A stretch of 64,000 bases of DNA from Shouchella miscanthi (GTDB taxonomy: Bacteria; Bacillota; Bacilli; Bacillales; Bacillaceae_D), in the NCBI RefSeq assembly GCF_007725405.1, contig NZ_CP042163.1, forward strand, positions 3,472,001 through 3,536,000. The letters run 5' to 3'. The position numbers and the translations under genes are program-made. Positions 52,150-61,057 of the stretch are shown piece by piece. Below the pieces are notes generated by a model that worked only from the letters and a program-made list of their open reading frames with translations, was not told the DNA's origin and searched no databases. How positions within the stretch are numbered: the first letter of the stretch is position 1; each line of letters begins with the position of its first letter.

Positions 52150-53787
52150 TTACCGTTCCTTGCTGTCGTCTTCTTCACCTTGAATGGATTCTTCAGGAAT
52201 GTTCTTATCAAATTCTTCCTTCATTTCTTCTAATTCTTGATGTGATTCTTCTTGATACCTCGGATCCCAATCCCGATGTTTGCTTTCCAGTTTTAAAATG
52301 TCATACTCACTACTTAATGCCTTCATTAACGAGATGGCCATCAATAAAACAACAAATACGAACGGGAATGCAGCTATAAGCATTGCCATCTCCAATGCTT
52401 CTAAACCACCAGATATCAAGAGAGCTGCTGCTGTAGCTGCTAAAATAAGACCCCAAGCGATTTTCACTTTCACACTCGGGTTGAGCCTTCCACCTGTTGT
52501 CAACATACCTAATACGAATGTTGCTGCATCAGCAGATGTAACAAAAAAGGAGGCAATAAGTAAAATGGCTATTCCCATGATTACTGGCGCCATCGGATAC
52601 GACTCTAAAAAGGCAAATAACGCCACTTCATTCCCTTGATCCATAATTAATTGATATAAGCCGCCACTTTGATTAGCATCCATTTCTAAACCTGCAACAC
52701 CGAAAATGGAAAACCAAATTGCACTAAACAAAACTGGCACACCCATTACACCAATAACAAACTCACGAATGGTTCTTCCTCTTGACACACGAGCTATAAA
52801 TGTTCCTACAAAAGGAGACCACCCAATCCACCATGCCCAATAAAACAAAGTCCAATCATTAAGAAATTCACGCTCACCTGTAAAAGCGTTCATACCAAAT
52901 GTCATACTAGGGAGATTTTGAAGGTAGTTTCCTACTGTTGTTGTGAATGATTCGATCATCTGAACGCTAGATCCTAGAAGAAAGACAAATATCATAAGTG
53001 CAATGGCCACAACGATATTCATCCAGCTAAGGTACCGAATGCCTTTGTCAACTCCAGATGCCGCGGATAAAATAAACGCAACCGTTACGACAGCAATCAC
53101 AATTAGTGTCGTTAAAGTCGAATTCTCTATTCCGTCAAAGCTATAGCTTAACCCCGCCGTAATTTGCGATGCCCCTAGCCCTAACGATGTAGCAATACCA
53201 AAAATCGTTGCAAAGACAGCTAAGATGTCAATACTATGACCGATTCCACCTTGCGCATGCTTTCCAATTAACGGCGTAAAGGCCGAAGAAATAAGCGCAG
53301 GTGAATTATGTCTAAATTTAAAATAAGAAAGGGCTAAAGCCACAATCGCATACGTTGCCCACGGGTGAAACCCCCAATGAAATAATGTATATAAGAGCGA
53401 TTCTTCAGCGGCCGCGATACTATTGGCTTCTGTTGTTGGTGGGCTGTAATAATGGGTTAACGGCTCTGTCACCCCGAAGAACACAAGTCCGACACCCATG
53501 CCAGCAGTGAACAAAAAAGCAAACCAAGTAAAATAACTGTATTCCGGTTTTTCGCCTGGTTTTCCTAATGTGATTTTACCGAATGGGCCAAAAATCAAAA
53601 ATAATGCTAAGAGAACAAAACCTGTCGTTGCTAATATGTAGACCCAACCCAGATTCGATGCAACGAAACCATCAACTGCTCCTAACACGGTCTCGACGTT
53701 TCTTGGTAAGAAGATGCCCCATAAGATGAACACACTCGCTAATAGGAGTGAACACCAAAATACAACGGTAAGTGTATTCTTTTTCAA
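52150..53787 (-). CDS. BCCT-family betaine/choline/carnitine transporter
   Basis: 545 aa with 12 expected membrane helices. The BCCT signature is WAWWIGWSPFVGTFIARVSRGR (in part near 335-356), with GMGVGLVFFGVTEP in helix 3 and FHWGFHPWATYAI at the betaine site region. A charged cytosolic tail of about 45 residues rich in Glu/Asp follows, of the type that in BetP senses osmotic stress. It starts at TTG 53787 behind AAAGGAGG. It probably imports glycine betaine or a relative for osmoprotection. Confidence 0.92.
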   Translation of the reverse strand: MKKNTLTVVFWCSLLLASVFILWGIFLPRNVETVLGAVDGFVASNLGWVYILATTGFVLLALFLIFGPFGKITLGKPGEKPEYSYFTWFAFLFTAGMGVGLVFFGVTEPLTHYYSPPTTEANSIAAAEESLLYTLFHWGFHPWATYAIVALALSYFKFRHNSPALISSAFTPLIGKHAQGGIGHSIDILAVFATIFGIATSLGLGASQITAGLSYSFDGIENSTLTTLIVIAVVTVAFILSAASGVDKGIRYLSWMNIVVAIALMIFVFLLGSSVQMIESFTTTVGNYLQNLPSMTFGMNAFTGEREFLNDWTLFYWAWWIGWSPFVGTFIARVSRGRTIREFVIGVMGVPVLFSAIWFSIFGVAGLEMDANQSGGLYQLIMDQGNEVALFAFLESYPMAPVIMGIAILLIASFFVTSADAATFVLGMLTTGGRLNPSVKVKIAWGLILAATAAALLISGGLEALEMAMLIAAFPFVFVVLLMAISLMKALSSEYDILKLESKHRDWDPRYQEESHQELEEMKEEFDKNIPEESIQGEEDDSKER

Positions 53788-53896
53788 CTAAACGCCTCCT
53801 TTGGGATTTTTTTCTCGATTTATCGACAAAAACCCTCAATATTCCTAGTACCTATTTCCTTCTTTCATAGGATTAAAACCTTTAGTACTAGTTAAC

Positions 53897-53930
53897 ACAA
53901 AAAAAGACTATGAATTGTATCCATAGTCTT
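53897..53930 (-). terminator. Terminator of rlmN
   Basis: AAGACTATG (53904-53912) and CATAGTCTT (53922-53930) form a 9-bp stem with a T-tract on the minus strand. Confidence 0.88.
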
Positions 53931-53936
53931 AGGGGT

Positions 53937-55001
53937 TTACCCAACACGCTTCTTTTCTTGCTTGCTTCGTAATTGACCACAAGCGGCATCAATATCTGTT
54001 CCTTGCTCTAAACGAACGCCACAGTTAATGCCTTTTTTCTTAAGCGTCTGGAAGAACTCTTGAATGGCTTCTGGCTCGCTTCGCTGATATTGACCATGCT
54101 CATCAACTGGATTATACGGAATTAAGTTCACGTAAGAAAGGTGGCGCTTATCCCCTATTAGCTCTGCTAATTGTAGCGCTTCTTCCTTATGATCGTTCAC
54201 ATCTTTAATCAGAATATATTCGTACGTTACACGTCGATTGGTCTTATCTAAATAATAGTTAACGGATTCCATCAGCTTCTCAATCGGGAACGCTTTATTG
54301 ATTTTCATAATCTTAGAGCGCAGCTCGTTGTTCGGCGCGTGTAAAGAAACAGCTAAGTTTACTTGACTCTTCAAATCTGCAAATTCTTTAATCTTATGGG
54401 CCAGTCCGCTTGTTGATACAGTAATATGACGCGCTCCAATAGCAAGACCTTTGTGGTCTTTAATAATGTCTAAAAAGTCAACCGTATTGTCAAAGTTATC
54501 AAATGGCTCTCCAATTCCCATCACCACAATATGACTAACGCGCTCTTCTTTCTTACGTTCATCAAGGAAGAATTGAACATTCATGATCTGTTCAACAATT
54601 TCTCCGCTCGTTAAGTCACGATTCTTTTTCAGCAATCCGCTCGCACAAAAGCTACAGCCAATGTTGCACCCTACCTGGGTTGTCACACAGACAGAAAAAC
54701 CATATTTGTGCGTCATGAGTACCGTTTCAATCAAATTTCCATCACTTAGTTGGAATAAAAATTTAACGGTACCGTCTTTTGACTCCTGCCGAATATGCTC
54801 CTTCAAAGACCCGAAAACAAAATGCTCTTCTAATAAAGAAACCGTTTCTTTATTAAGATTAGACATTTCCTCGAAACGTGTCACACGCTTACGATAAAGC
54901 CAGTCCCAAACTTGAGTTGCTCTAAATTTTTTATGGCCGTGCTCAACAAACCAATCGGCTAATTTATCCATTGTCAGACCATAAATTGATTGCTTTTGCA
55001 T
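53937..55001 (-). CDS. rlmN: Dual-specificity 23S rRNA/tRNA A2503/A37 methyltransferase RlmN
   Basis: 354 aa from ATG 55001, which follows AGAGGGATC; the open frame extends 20 codons upstream without a good site. The radical-SAM cluster is Cys112, Cys116 and Cys119 ([12 protein letters not shown]), the methyl-carrier Cys105 lies 7 residues before it, and the second catalytic Cys341 is in [10 protein letters not shown]. The enzyme methylates C2 of adenine in 23S rRNA and some tRNAs. It has the RlmN/Cfr fold; context and sequence favour RlmN. Confidence 0.95.
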   Translation of the reverse strand: MQKQSIYGLTMDKLADWFVEHGHKKFRATQVWDWLYRKRVTRFEEMSNLNKETVSLLEEHFVFGSLKEHIRQESKDGTVKFLFQLSDGNLIETVLMTHKYGFSVCVTTQVGCNIGCSFCASGLLKKNRDLTSGEIVEQIMNVQFFLDERKKEERVSHIVVMGIGEPFDNFDNTVDFLDIIKDHKGLAIGARHITVSTSGLAHKIKEFADLKSQVNLAVSLHAPNNELRSKIMKINKAFPIEKLMESVNYYLDKTNRRVTYEYILIKDVNDHKEEALQLAELIGDKRHLSYVNLIPYNPVDEHGQYQRSEPEAIQEFFQTLKKKGINCGVRLEQGTDIDAACGQLRSKQEKKRVG

Positions 55002-55124
55002 ATGATCCCTCTTTCCTATCAATTTCGTATTTCCATTTATATTAATCCTAAACACAGTCAAATAAACACATTCTACAATCCTTTATTCTATCATACTTTT
55101 CAAGAAAAAGAAAAGAAAGATTAC

Positions 55125-55162
55125 AAAAAAGCTTATTGAGAGTATCATCAATAAGCTTTTTT
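55125..55162 (-). terminator. Terminator of the hydroxyacid dehydrogenase/MOSC operon
   Basis: AAAAAAGCTTATTGA pairs with TCAATAAGCTTTTTT; on the minus strand the T-tract follows the stem. Confidence 0.9.
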
Positions 55163-55166
55163 ATGT

Positions 55167-56108
55167 TTATCCAACAGGCGTTAATGCTGTTCCTTCTTCT
55201 ATATAAGAGGTAATATTGCCTGCAGCAAGTCTTGCCATTTCCTCTCGTGTTTCAATCGTCGCATTCCCAATATGAGGGGTTAAGACAACATTCGCTAATG
55301 TCTTTAATTCATCATGAATAAGTGGCTCGTTTTCAAAAACATCTAGCGCTGCACCTGCAAGTTCTCTTTGTTTTAACGCACGCACTAGTGCTTCCTCATG
55401 AACTACAGGACCTCTGGACACGTTTAAAAGAATTGCGCTCTTCTTCATTCGCTTAAATGTTTTTTCATTAAATAAGTGATGGGTCTCATCTGAATAGGCT
55501 GTATGTATGGAAACGATGTCTGCTTCTTGAATCAATTGATCAAATGGTCGATAGTTGATTTCGTTTTCTGTATCTTTCTTTGTTCTTGAAGTATATAAGA
55601 TGTTCATTCCAAATGCCTGTGCACGCTTGGCAACGGCTTGTCCAATCTTTCCATAGCCCACAATCCCAAGGGTTTTCCCTTTTAGTTCCCTTCCTAAAAA
55701 GAATAATGGTGCCCATCCATTGAACCCTTCTGTGCGACAGAGTTGATCTCCTTCTGGAATCCGACGCATTAAGCTAAGCATTAATCCTAACGTTAATTCG
55801 GCTGTCGCATCAGTGGATACTTTTGGGGTATTTGTGACTACGATCTCTCTTTCTTTTGCTGCCACTAAATCAATATTATCAAACCCTGCACCATAGTTTG
55901 CAATAATCTTAAGAGACGGCGCTGACTCCATCACTTTTCTTGTTACCTTTGTGGATAACGGGCAAAGTAAAGCAGTTGCATCCCTTACACCTTCAATTAA
56001 ATCCTCTTCTCTGATCACGTTTTCACACTCATAAACATCAACCGAATATTTTTTTAATGCTTCGTATCCACTAACCGGAATTTCGCCTGAAATAAAAATA
56101 TGTGTCAT
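55167..56108 (-). CDS. D-2-hydroxyacid dehydrogenase
   Basis: 313 aa NAD(P)-dependent enzyme. The Rossmann loop is GIVGYGKIGQAVAKR (about 149-163). Catalytic Arg is in NVSRGPVV, Glu in FENEPL and His in TPHIGNAT. The layout fits glyoxylate/hydroxypyruvate reductase or phosphoglycerate-dehydrogenase-like enzymes without a regulatory ACT domain, so it is unlikely to be SerA itself. It lies 16 nt downstream of a MOSC gene and is probably co-transcribed with it. Confidence 0.88.
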   Translation of the reverse strand: MTHIFISGEIPVSGYEALKKYSVDVYECENVIREEDLIEGVRDATALLCPLSTKVTRKVMESAPSLKIIANYGAGFDNIDLVAAKEREIVVTNTPKVSTDATAELTLGLMLSLMRRIPEGDQLCRTEGFNGWAPLFFLGRELKGKTLGIVGYGKIGQAVAKRAQAFGMNILYTSRTKKDTENEINYRPFDQLIQEADIVSIHTAYSDETHHLFNEKTFKRMKKSAILLNVSRGPVVHEEALVRALKQRELAGAALDVFENEPLIHDELKTLANVVLTPHIGNATIETREEMARLAAGNITSYIEEGTALTPVG

Positions 56109-56124
56109 CCCGTTACTTCCTCTC

Positions 56125-56781
56125 TTACGATTGCTGTTTTAGTCGATCAATTCGTTTTGCTAAACGTCTCTTCCAGTCCTCAGCCAAGGGCTCAACCGAA
56201 GCAACCTCTTCCATTTCTCCCCAATCTTCATTTGCAAAATAGACCTGATTACAAGCAAGGACTGACATCTTCTTTGGGTGTTCTTCAATTAACTCAATGG
56301 TTGATTGTGAAGAAATGGTTCCTTCCTCCAGCACACGACCTAAGTACCCTGTAAAACCAGTCTCAATTGTTCGTTTTAGTAGTGTGTCGGCCTCCGTATA
56401 CTGGTCAATTGTACTGCAAGGGATGCGTCCCTGAGTAATTTGAACAAGCGCACGACCTATCCTATAAATATTCCCTATGTACACGCTCTCTTCAAGCATA
56501 TTTGTCACCGTAAGGTTTTCTCCGAAAGCGGCATTGGGCAATACTCGACCCAATTCTTCTTGCCATTTTTTATAATGCTCCAATGGGTAAAAACAAACTG
56601 CTCGGTCTGGTCCGCCGTGGTTTCGCTTGTCAGCCACATCGTCTCCTTTAAACCCATCTTTTGTTAAATACACCTCGTCTACACGCTCTTTTTCTATTCC
56701 CGTAACAACTGAGCGCTTCATCCCGCTCTTCTTCATTTCCTTTGGCAAACCTGTAGATAATGCATGTATCCTTTGTTCCAT
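56125..56781 (-). CDS. MOSC-domain protein, YiiM-like
   Basis: 218 aa from ATG 56781 (GAGGGGG 9 nt before); a slightly earlier ATG at 56799 precedes that site. KRNHGGPDRAVCFYP and the conserved Cys in GRIPCSTID mark the MOSC fold, followed by the small C-terminal 3-alpha domain (about 165-215). Relatives bind molybdenum cofactor; E. coli YiiM detoxifies N-hydroxylated bases. The partner here is unknown. Confidence 0.85.
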   Translation of the reverse strand: MEQRIHALSTGLPKEMKKSGMKRSVVTGIEKERVDEVYLTKDGFKGDDVADKRNHGGPDRAVCFYPLEHYKKWQEELGRVLPNAAFGENLTVTNMLEESVYIGNIYRIGRALVQITQGRIPCSTIDQYTEADTLLKRTIETGFTGYLGRVLEEGTISSQSTIELIEEHPKKMSVLACNQVYFANEDWGEMEEVASVEPLAEDWKRRLAKRIDRLKQQS

Positions 56782-57052
56782 CCATTTATTCCCCCTCATA
56801 AAGAGTATCTATCGTTTACACGAGTACAATAACGTTATCATTATCATGCCACATTCATTACAAATTGACGAGGTTCGATTGTTATTTTTATTCAAAAGCT
56901 CGACCACCTGCTTTAAAATGAATAAAAGGAAAAAACGTCTACATCATGTAGATAAAGTCGAAAGTTCGAAAAAAAATCATTTTTTGCCAACAGTTCGCGT
57001 TCCTTAACCGTTATCTATGTGAAGACAATGAAAAGGAGGGAGTTCTGAATCT

Positions 57053-57511
57053 ATGATTGTTCACGAAGCGCTAGAAAGAGACATACGAACCTTTGCACTT
57101 TCTATCGCTGCAAATGAACATGAAGCGAATGATTTAATTCAATATGCGTGGGAAAAATCCCTCTCCTATACTGAGCTTCATGAATGGCCTTACTATAAAC
57201 AAAAAGCATGGTTTTATCGTGTTATGAAAAACGAACTTATTGATTTGAGGAGAAAATACGGGCGTGAAATTGGCCTTGACGAAACGAAAGAACCTGTTTT
57301 CTTGCCGACGGAGTTCAACAATCTTGAAGTAATAGAGCTTCTTAATAAACTTCCACCTAAGCAAAAGGATCTTGTTTTCAAACGCTACTGGTTAGGACTT
57401 TCAAGCACTGAAATTGGCAAAGCACTAGACATTCCTTCAGGAACAGTACGCTATCAACTTACGAAAGCAATTGGATTTTTAAGACAATTAATTCAGGAGG
57501 CATACGAATGA
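57053..57511 (+). CDS. ECF-like sigma-70 factor
   Basis: 152 aa. Region 2 (about 5-75) contains NEHEANDLIQYAWEKSLSY, with the DLIQ core contact and WFYRVMKNELIDLRRK, and region 4 (about 95-150) has LPPKQKDLVFKRYWLGLSSTEIGKALDIPSGTVRYQLTKA (each in part). Size fits a minimal ECF sigma factor. ATG behind AAGGAGGGAG. The stop overlaps the next gene by 4 nt, where an anti-sigma factor would be expected, but the neighbour has no membrane segment. The 56800-57052 gap upstream has no promoter I can assign. Confidence 0.82.
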   Translation: MIVHEALERDIRTFALSIAANEHEANDLIQYAWEKSLSYTELHEWPYYKQKAWFYRVMKNELIDLRRKYGREIGLDETKEPVFLPTEFNNLEVIELLNKLPPKQKDLVFKRYWLGLSSTEIGKALDIPSGTVRYQLTKAIGFLRQLIQEAYE

Positions 57512-58692
57512 AAAAAACAATCGGAAATGTAGGGACTCTTAATCTTACAGAAGCAACGGAAGAAAGCATCTCAGCGATACAGCATATTAACAACGTAGGG
57601 TTATTGCTTTATTCAACTGAAACAGCTTCACTTGTACCAAAACTATCAATTGGCAACCTTGGCTATTCTCTTAAAATCCCTAAAGATGCTCAAGTAATAA
57701 ACGGGTTATTTACTGTAGATAATGAACTATTAACCTATGCTAAACCAGATCAGACGATCATCGTCAATGGGTTATTAACATTTTCAAATGATTTACGGTT
57801 GGAAACGATCTTAGAGACAGAACTCACCTTTATCGTAAATGGGATTATATACGTGCCTACTGCATTTAAAGGATCTGTAAATAGACTCATAAAAAAGCAC
57901 TCTGGCGTATTACTGGATTACACAGGTAGTGAACCTAAACTCTTGTCAGGAGACACGCTGCTAACAAACGCATTGGTCGATAGTTTTTCACCGAAAACAA
58001 ATTTAGCCCTAAATGGTGTCCTCACATTAGCAGCTGATCTTGATTTAGAGCAACTAAGCGATAAGATCGAATCGATCCAAATTAACGGGGTTATTGAGCT
58101 ATATGAACATCAAGTGGCAAGCGTTATGTCCAAGGTAACGATACATGGAACAACAAAAATCATTCCTACTCATTACAAACAGCTAAAAAGTGTGTTCCAA
58201 CTGTCAAGTCAGTCCATCAAACGATTTAAACAAGAATGTGTTTTTACAACAAAACCACTTGTGTTCGACCAATCTGTCACAAGAGAAGCGTTTCAGAAAG
58301 CATTTAAGTCGATTCATTCCCACTCATTTATACTTTGTTCTGAAGATATTGAGGATCTTGTATACGAAGTCCTTAATCGCTTTGAAACAGATGTTTATAC
58401 GTACAAGGATGATTTTCGCTTTATCACAAACGATACATGGAAGCAGGAAACATTGCAGCAGCTCAAGTATCCAACAACCATTGTGGTCTACCGCTATCTT
58501 CGTTTTGAAGATACCCTTTCCTTTGAAGCAATAAAGGACCATTCAATCGTTCTCTTAGGTGAATTATCGGTTCCGAATGAACAATCAAAACACGTTATTC
58601 AACAGCGAATGACCGAAAATAAAAATGGTCTCATTCACACGTCCGATCAACTAGAACCATCGAAATCAAACTACGGTGAATTAAATTTATAA
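57508..58692 (+). CDS. Unknown repeat protein with beta-solenoid-like INGxxT units
   Basis: 394 aa, no signal peptide, membrane segment or lipobox. The first two thirds repeat a short unit at intervals of about 25-45 residues: VINGLFTVDNEL (about 63), IVNGLLTFSNDL (about 86), IVNGIIYVPTAF (about 109), ALNGVLTLAADL (about 167) and QINGVIELYE (about 190). This suggests a stacked beta-strand or solenoid fold, loosely like bactofilin/polymer-forming proteins. The last third (about 240-380) is unrelated and more helical. Coupled to an ECF-like sigma gene by ATGA and 14 nt before an MFS gene. Not recognised; it might control the sigma factor or form a scaffold. Confidence 0.7.
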   Translation: MKKTIGNVGTLNLTEATEESISAIQHINNVGLLLYSTETASLVPKLSIGNLGYSLKIPKDAQVINGLFTVDNELLTYAKPDQTIIVNGLLTFSNDLRLETILETELTFIVNGIIYVPTAFKGSVNRLIKKHSGVLLDYTGSEPKLLSGDTLLTNALVDSFSPKTNLALNGVLTLAADLDLEQLSDKIESIQINGVIELYEHQVASVMSKVTIHGTTKIIPTHYKQLKSVFQLSSQSIKRFKQECVFTTKPLVFDQSVTREAFQKAFKSIHSHSFILCSEDIEDLVYEVLNRFETDVYTYKDDFRFITNDTWKQETLQQLKYPTTIVVYRYLRFEDTLSFEAIKDHSIVLLGELSVPNEQSKHVIQQRMTENKNGLIHTSDQLEPSKSNYGELNL

Positions 58693-58706
58693 GAAGGAGT
58701 CAGAAG

Positions 58707-60050
58707 ATGTACTTACCACCAAAGGATCGGTTAGATCAACTTTACCAAGAGGCAGAGACTCATCAATTAGGCCAGCAATTGAAAAGGGAACACCCCCCTC
58801 AAACAATATGGGGTATTCGAGGATACCCTGCTTTATTTACCTCTTATAGTATTTCTGTTATTGGTCAGTGGTTTGATTCGATCGCTCTAATGGTTCTATT
58901 CGCTTATATTTGGCAATCAAGCCCGATTTATCTGGGCTTGATTCCGGTAGCTCTTGCACTGCCACAAGTCATTTTCTCTCAGTTTGTTACCAGCTTGGTG
59001 AAACGTTTTCAAAAAATTCGCTTAATGGTGTTCGCCGATTGTTTAACTGCCTGTTTCACCATTGGACTCTTTTTTTCACCAACACCATGGCTTGCCCTCA
59101 TTTTACTAAGCTTACGTAGTACGGCAAACGTTGTCCATTTTCCTATCCAACAAAGCCTAGTTCGAGAACTGGTTCCTGAGCACCTTCGACTTAAAGCAGT
59201 GTCTTGGAACGGTTTGGTGAGTCAAGGTGCCAAAATAATTGTTCCCTTTCTTGGAGGACTCTTTTTAACCGTGCTTACTCCACAAACACTATTACTTCTT
59301 AACGCAGCTGCTTTTCTTATTTCCGCAGCGATTTTATTTTCGATTCAACATTTAATTTCGCCAGCTTTTATGACAACACTTACAGCGTTTTCTAGAACAT
59401 CTTTTTTTGAAGAATGGAAATCCGGTTGGTTAGCTCTTTTTACTCACCCTTTACTACTCTCATTAGTTAGCCTGTCATTAATCGGTTTATTTTGCATTCA
59501 ATTCGTTGATTCCCAATTCCCTATTCTCTTTAGGGAAATTGCACCAACAAACCCACAACATTTAACACTAGTCATATCCGCTATTGGTTTTGGGGCGGTA
59601 ACCATCATCACGATCTTTAATCGATTAAAAAAGCTTACCCATCTTCTTTTTTGGATTAGTACATCTCTAGCACTTATCGCGCTTTCGTTTATTGGCTTTA
59701 GCCAAATTCAAGCTCATCATCCAATAATTCTTTTTCTTGTAATTGGCTTTATATGTGGAATCGGTACGGGTCTCTCGATCACGACCCTTAATTATGCGAT
59801 ACAGACCATTCCACGAGATGAAGAGGTAGCAAGTATTGCCTCAATTTCACAATCTCTTACAAGCCTTGTTGTTATCGTTGCACCACCGACTGGAGCCGTC
59901 CTTACTCAAGCAGTGGGCGTTCAAACCATGTTCGCTTTGTCTGGCATCGTCTTAATCATCTGCTTGTCTTTACCTGCTTTATTAAAAGGGAAAAAGAAGA
60001 GACTCTCTTCTAAAAAGAAAAGAATAAACTATGATAACTCAAGCTTATAA
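58707..60050 (+). CDS. MFS-family exporter
   Basis: 447 aa with about 12 membrane helices (first at about 45). FTSYSISVIGQWFDSIALMVL and the helix 4-5 region LRSTANVVHFPIQQSLVRELVP (each in part) are of the MFS_3/macrolide-efflux type. N- and C-terminal extensions are cytosolic and basic. ATG behind AAGGAGTCAG. It is third in the run starting with a sigma factor, so export may be turned on by that sigma. Substrate unknown. Confidence 0.88.
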   Translation: MYLPPKDRLDQLYQEAETHQLGQQLKREHPPQTIWGIRGYPALFTSYSISVIGQWFDSIALMVLFAYIWQSSPIYLGLIPVALALPQVIFSQFVTSLVKRFQKIRLMVFADCLTACFTIGLFFSPTPWLALILLSLRSTANVVHFPIQQSLVRELVPEHLRLKAVSWNGLVSQGAKIIVPFLGGLFLTVLTPQTLLLLNAAAFLISAAILFSIQHLISPAFMTTLTAFSRTSFFEEWKSGWLALFTHPLLLSLVSLSLIGLFCIQFVDSQFPILFREIAPTNPQHLTLVISAIGFGAVTIITIFNRLKKLTHLLFWISTSLALIALSFIGFSQIQAHHPIILFLVIGFICGIGTGLSITTLNYAIQTIPRDEEVASIASISQSLTSLVVIVAPPTGAVLTQAVGVQTMFALSGIVLIICLSLPALLKGKKKRLSSKKKRINYDNSSL

Positions 60051-60099
60051 GGAAAAAGGATGACATTTGTTTTATACTACAAAGGAAAGGAGAATGCAT

Positions 60100-61014
60100 A
60101 TGCGGATATTAGTAGTTGGCGGAGGTGGCGTTGGTGGATACTTTGGCGCAAGACTTGCGGAAAAAGGAGAAGATGTTACTTTTTTAGTACGAGAAAAGAA
60201 AAAGAAACGCCTTACCGAGCAAGGATTACATGTGAGAAGTATTCACGGAGACATTGATTTAATCCCATCTCTTTTAACGTCAAGCGATAAAGCAAACCCA
60301 TTTGATCTCGTCATTTTCACAACAAAAGCGTACCACCTTGATCAAGCCATTCAGGATGTTCGTCCTTTTACAGATGAACAAACTTTGATTCTACCGTTGT
60401 TAAATGGCGTTGCTCATTATGAAACGCTTGATAAAGCATTTGGCGAGAATGTGATAGGCGGTCTTTGTTTTATTGAAAGCGCTATCGACTCAACCGAAGC
60501 AATTCGACAAACAAGCCAAGCTCACCGTCTCGTATACGGAAGTCGATCAGATCGTCAAACAGATCGAGTCGAACAGCTACATGCCCATTTTTCAGGAACA
60601 AAAGCAGATTTCATATTTTCGACTAACATCGAACAAGAAATTTGGCATAAATACCTGTTTATCACGGTGGCATCAGGTATCACAACTCTTTTCCGTTCAA
60701 GTATTGGTCCCATTCTCAGCAATGAAGAAGGCAAAGCCTTCATTAGAAGATTTTTAACTGAATGCGTTACGATCATGAAGGCTGAAGAAGCGCCTTTGTC
60801 CCCGACTATTATCGCTGATCATATGCGTACCTTTGAATCCGTTAACGCTGACATGAAGTCGTCCATGCTCCGTGATATGGAACAGCGTTCAACAACAGAA
60901 GCCCGCCATCTTCAAGGTTACTTAATAAAACGGGCCGCAAAACACGGTATTGAAGTCCCAACGCTTTCAACCGTTTACACAAATGTAAGCCTTTACGAAG
61001 CAAGACTTACATAA
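60100..61014 (+). CDS. panE: 2-dehydropantoate 2-reductase (PanE/ApbA family)
   Basis: 304 aa from ATG 60100, with AAAGGAG 7 nt upstream; ATG 60094 is too close and 60067 lacks a site. The NADPH loop is VVGGGGVGGYFGARLAEKG (in part), and IEQEIWHKYLFITVASGIT carries the catalytic Lys block. The family reduces ketopantoate in pantothenate synthesis, but paralogues with other substrates are common. It lies 49 nt after the MFS gene and may be in that operon. No panB/panC is near, so the role in pantothenate synthesis is not certain. Confidence 0.85.
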   Translation: MRILVVGGGGVGGYFGARLAEKGEDVTFLVREKKKKRLTEQGLHVRSIHGDIDLIPSLLTSSDKANPFDLVIFTTKAYHLDQAIQDVRPFTDEQTLILPLLNGVAHYETLDKAFGENVIGGLCFIESAIDSTEAIRQTSQAHRLVYGSRSDRQTDRVEQLHAHFSGTKADFIFSTNIEQEIWHKYLFITVASGITTLFRSSIGPILSNEEGKAFIRRFLTECVTIMKAEEAPLSPTIIADHMRTFESVNADMKSSMLRDMEQRSTTEARHLQGYLIKRAAKHGIEVPTLSTVYTNVSLYEARLT

Positions 61015-61019
61015 AACAC

Positions 61020-61054
61020 AAAGAAGGCGTGGATTAAAAAACCACGCCTTCTTT
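61020..61054. terminator. Bidirectional terminator
   Basis: AAAGAAGGCGTGG (61020-61032) and CCACGCCTTCTTT (61042-61054) form a perfect 13-bp stem between converging genes. Confidence 0.92.
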
Positions 61055-61057
61055 CGT

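Noticed and set aside
56627-57007. 126-codon plus-strand frame antisense to the MOSC gene start
   Set aside because: Most of it is antisense to the MOSC gene, and it lacks a ribosome-binding site or any recognisable feature.
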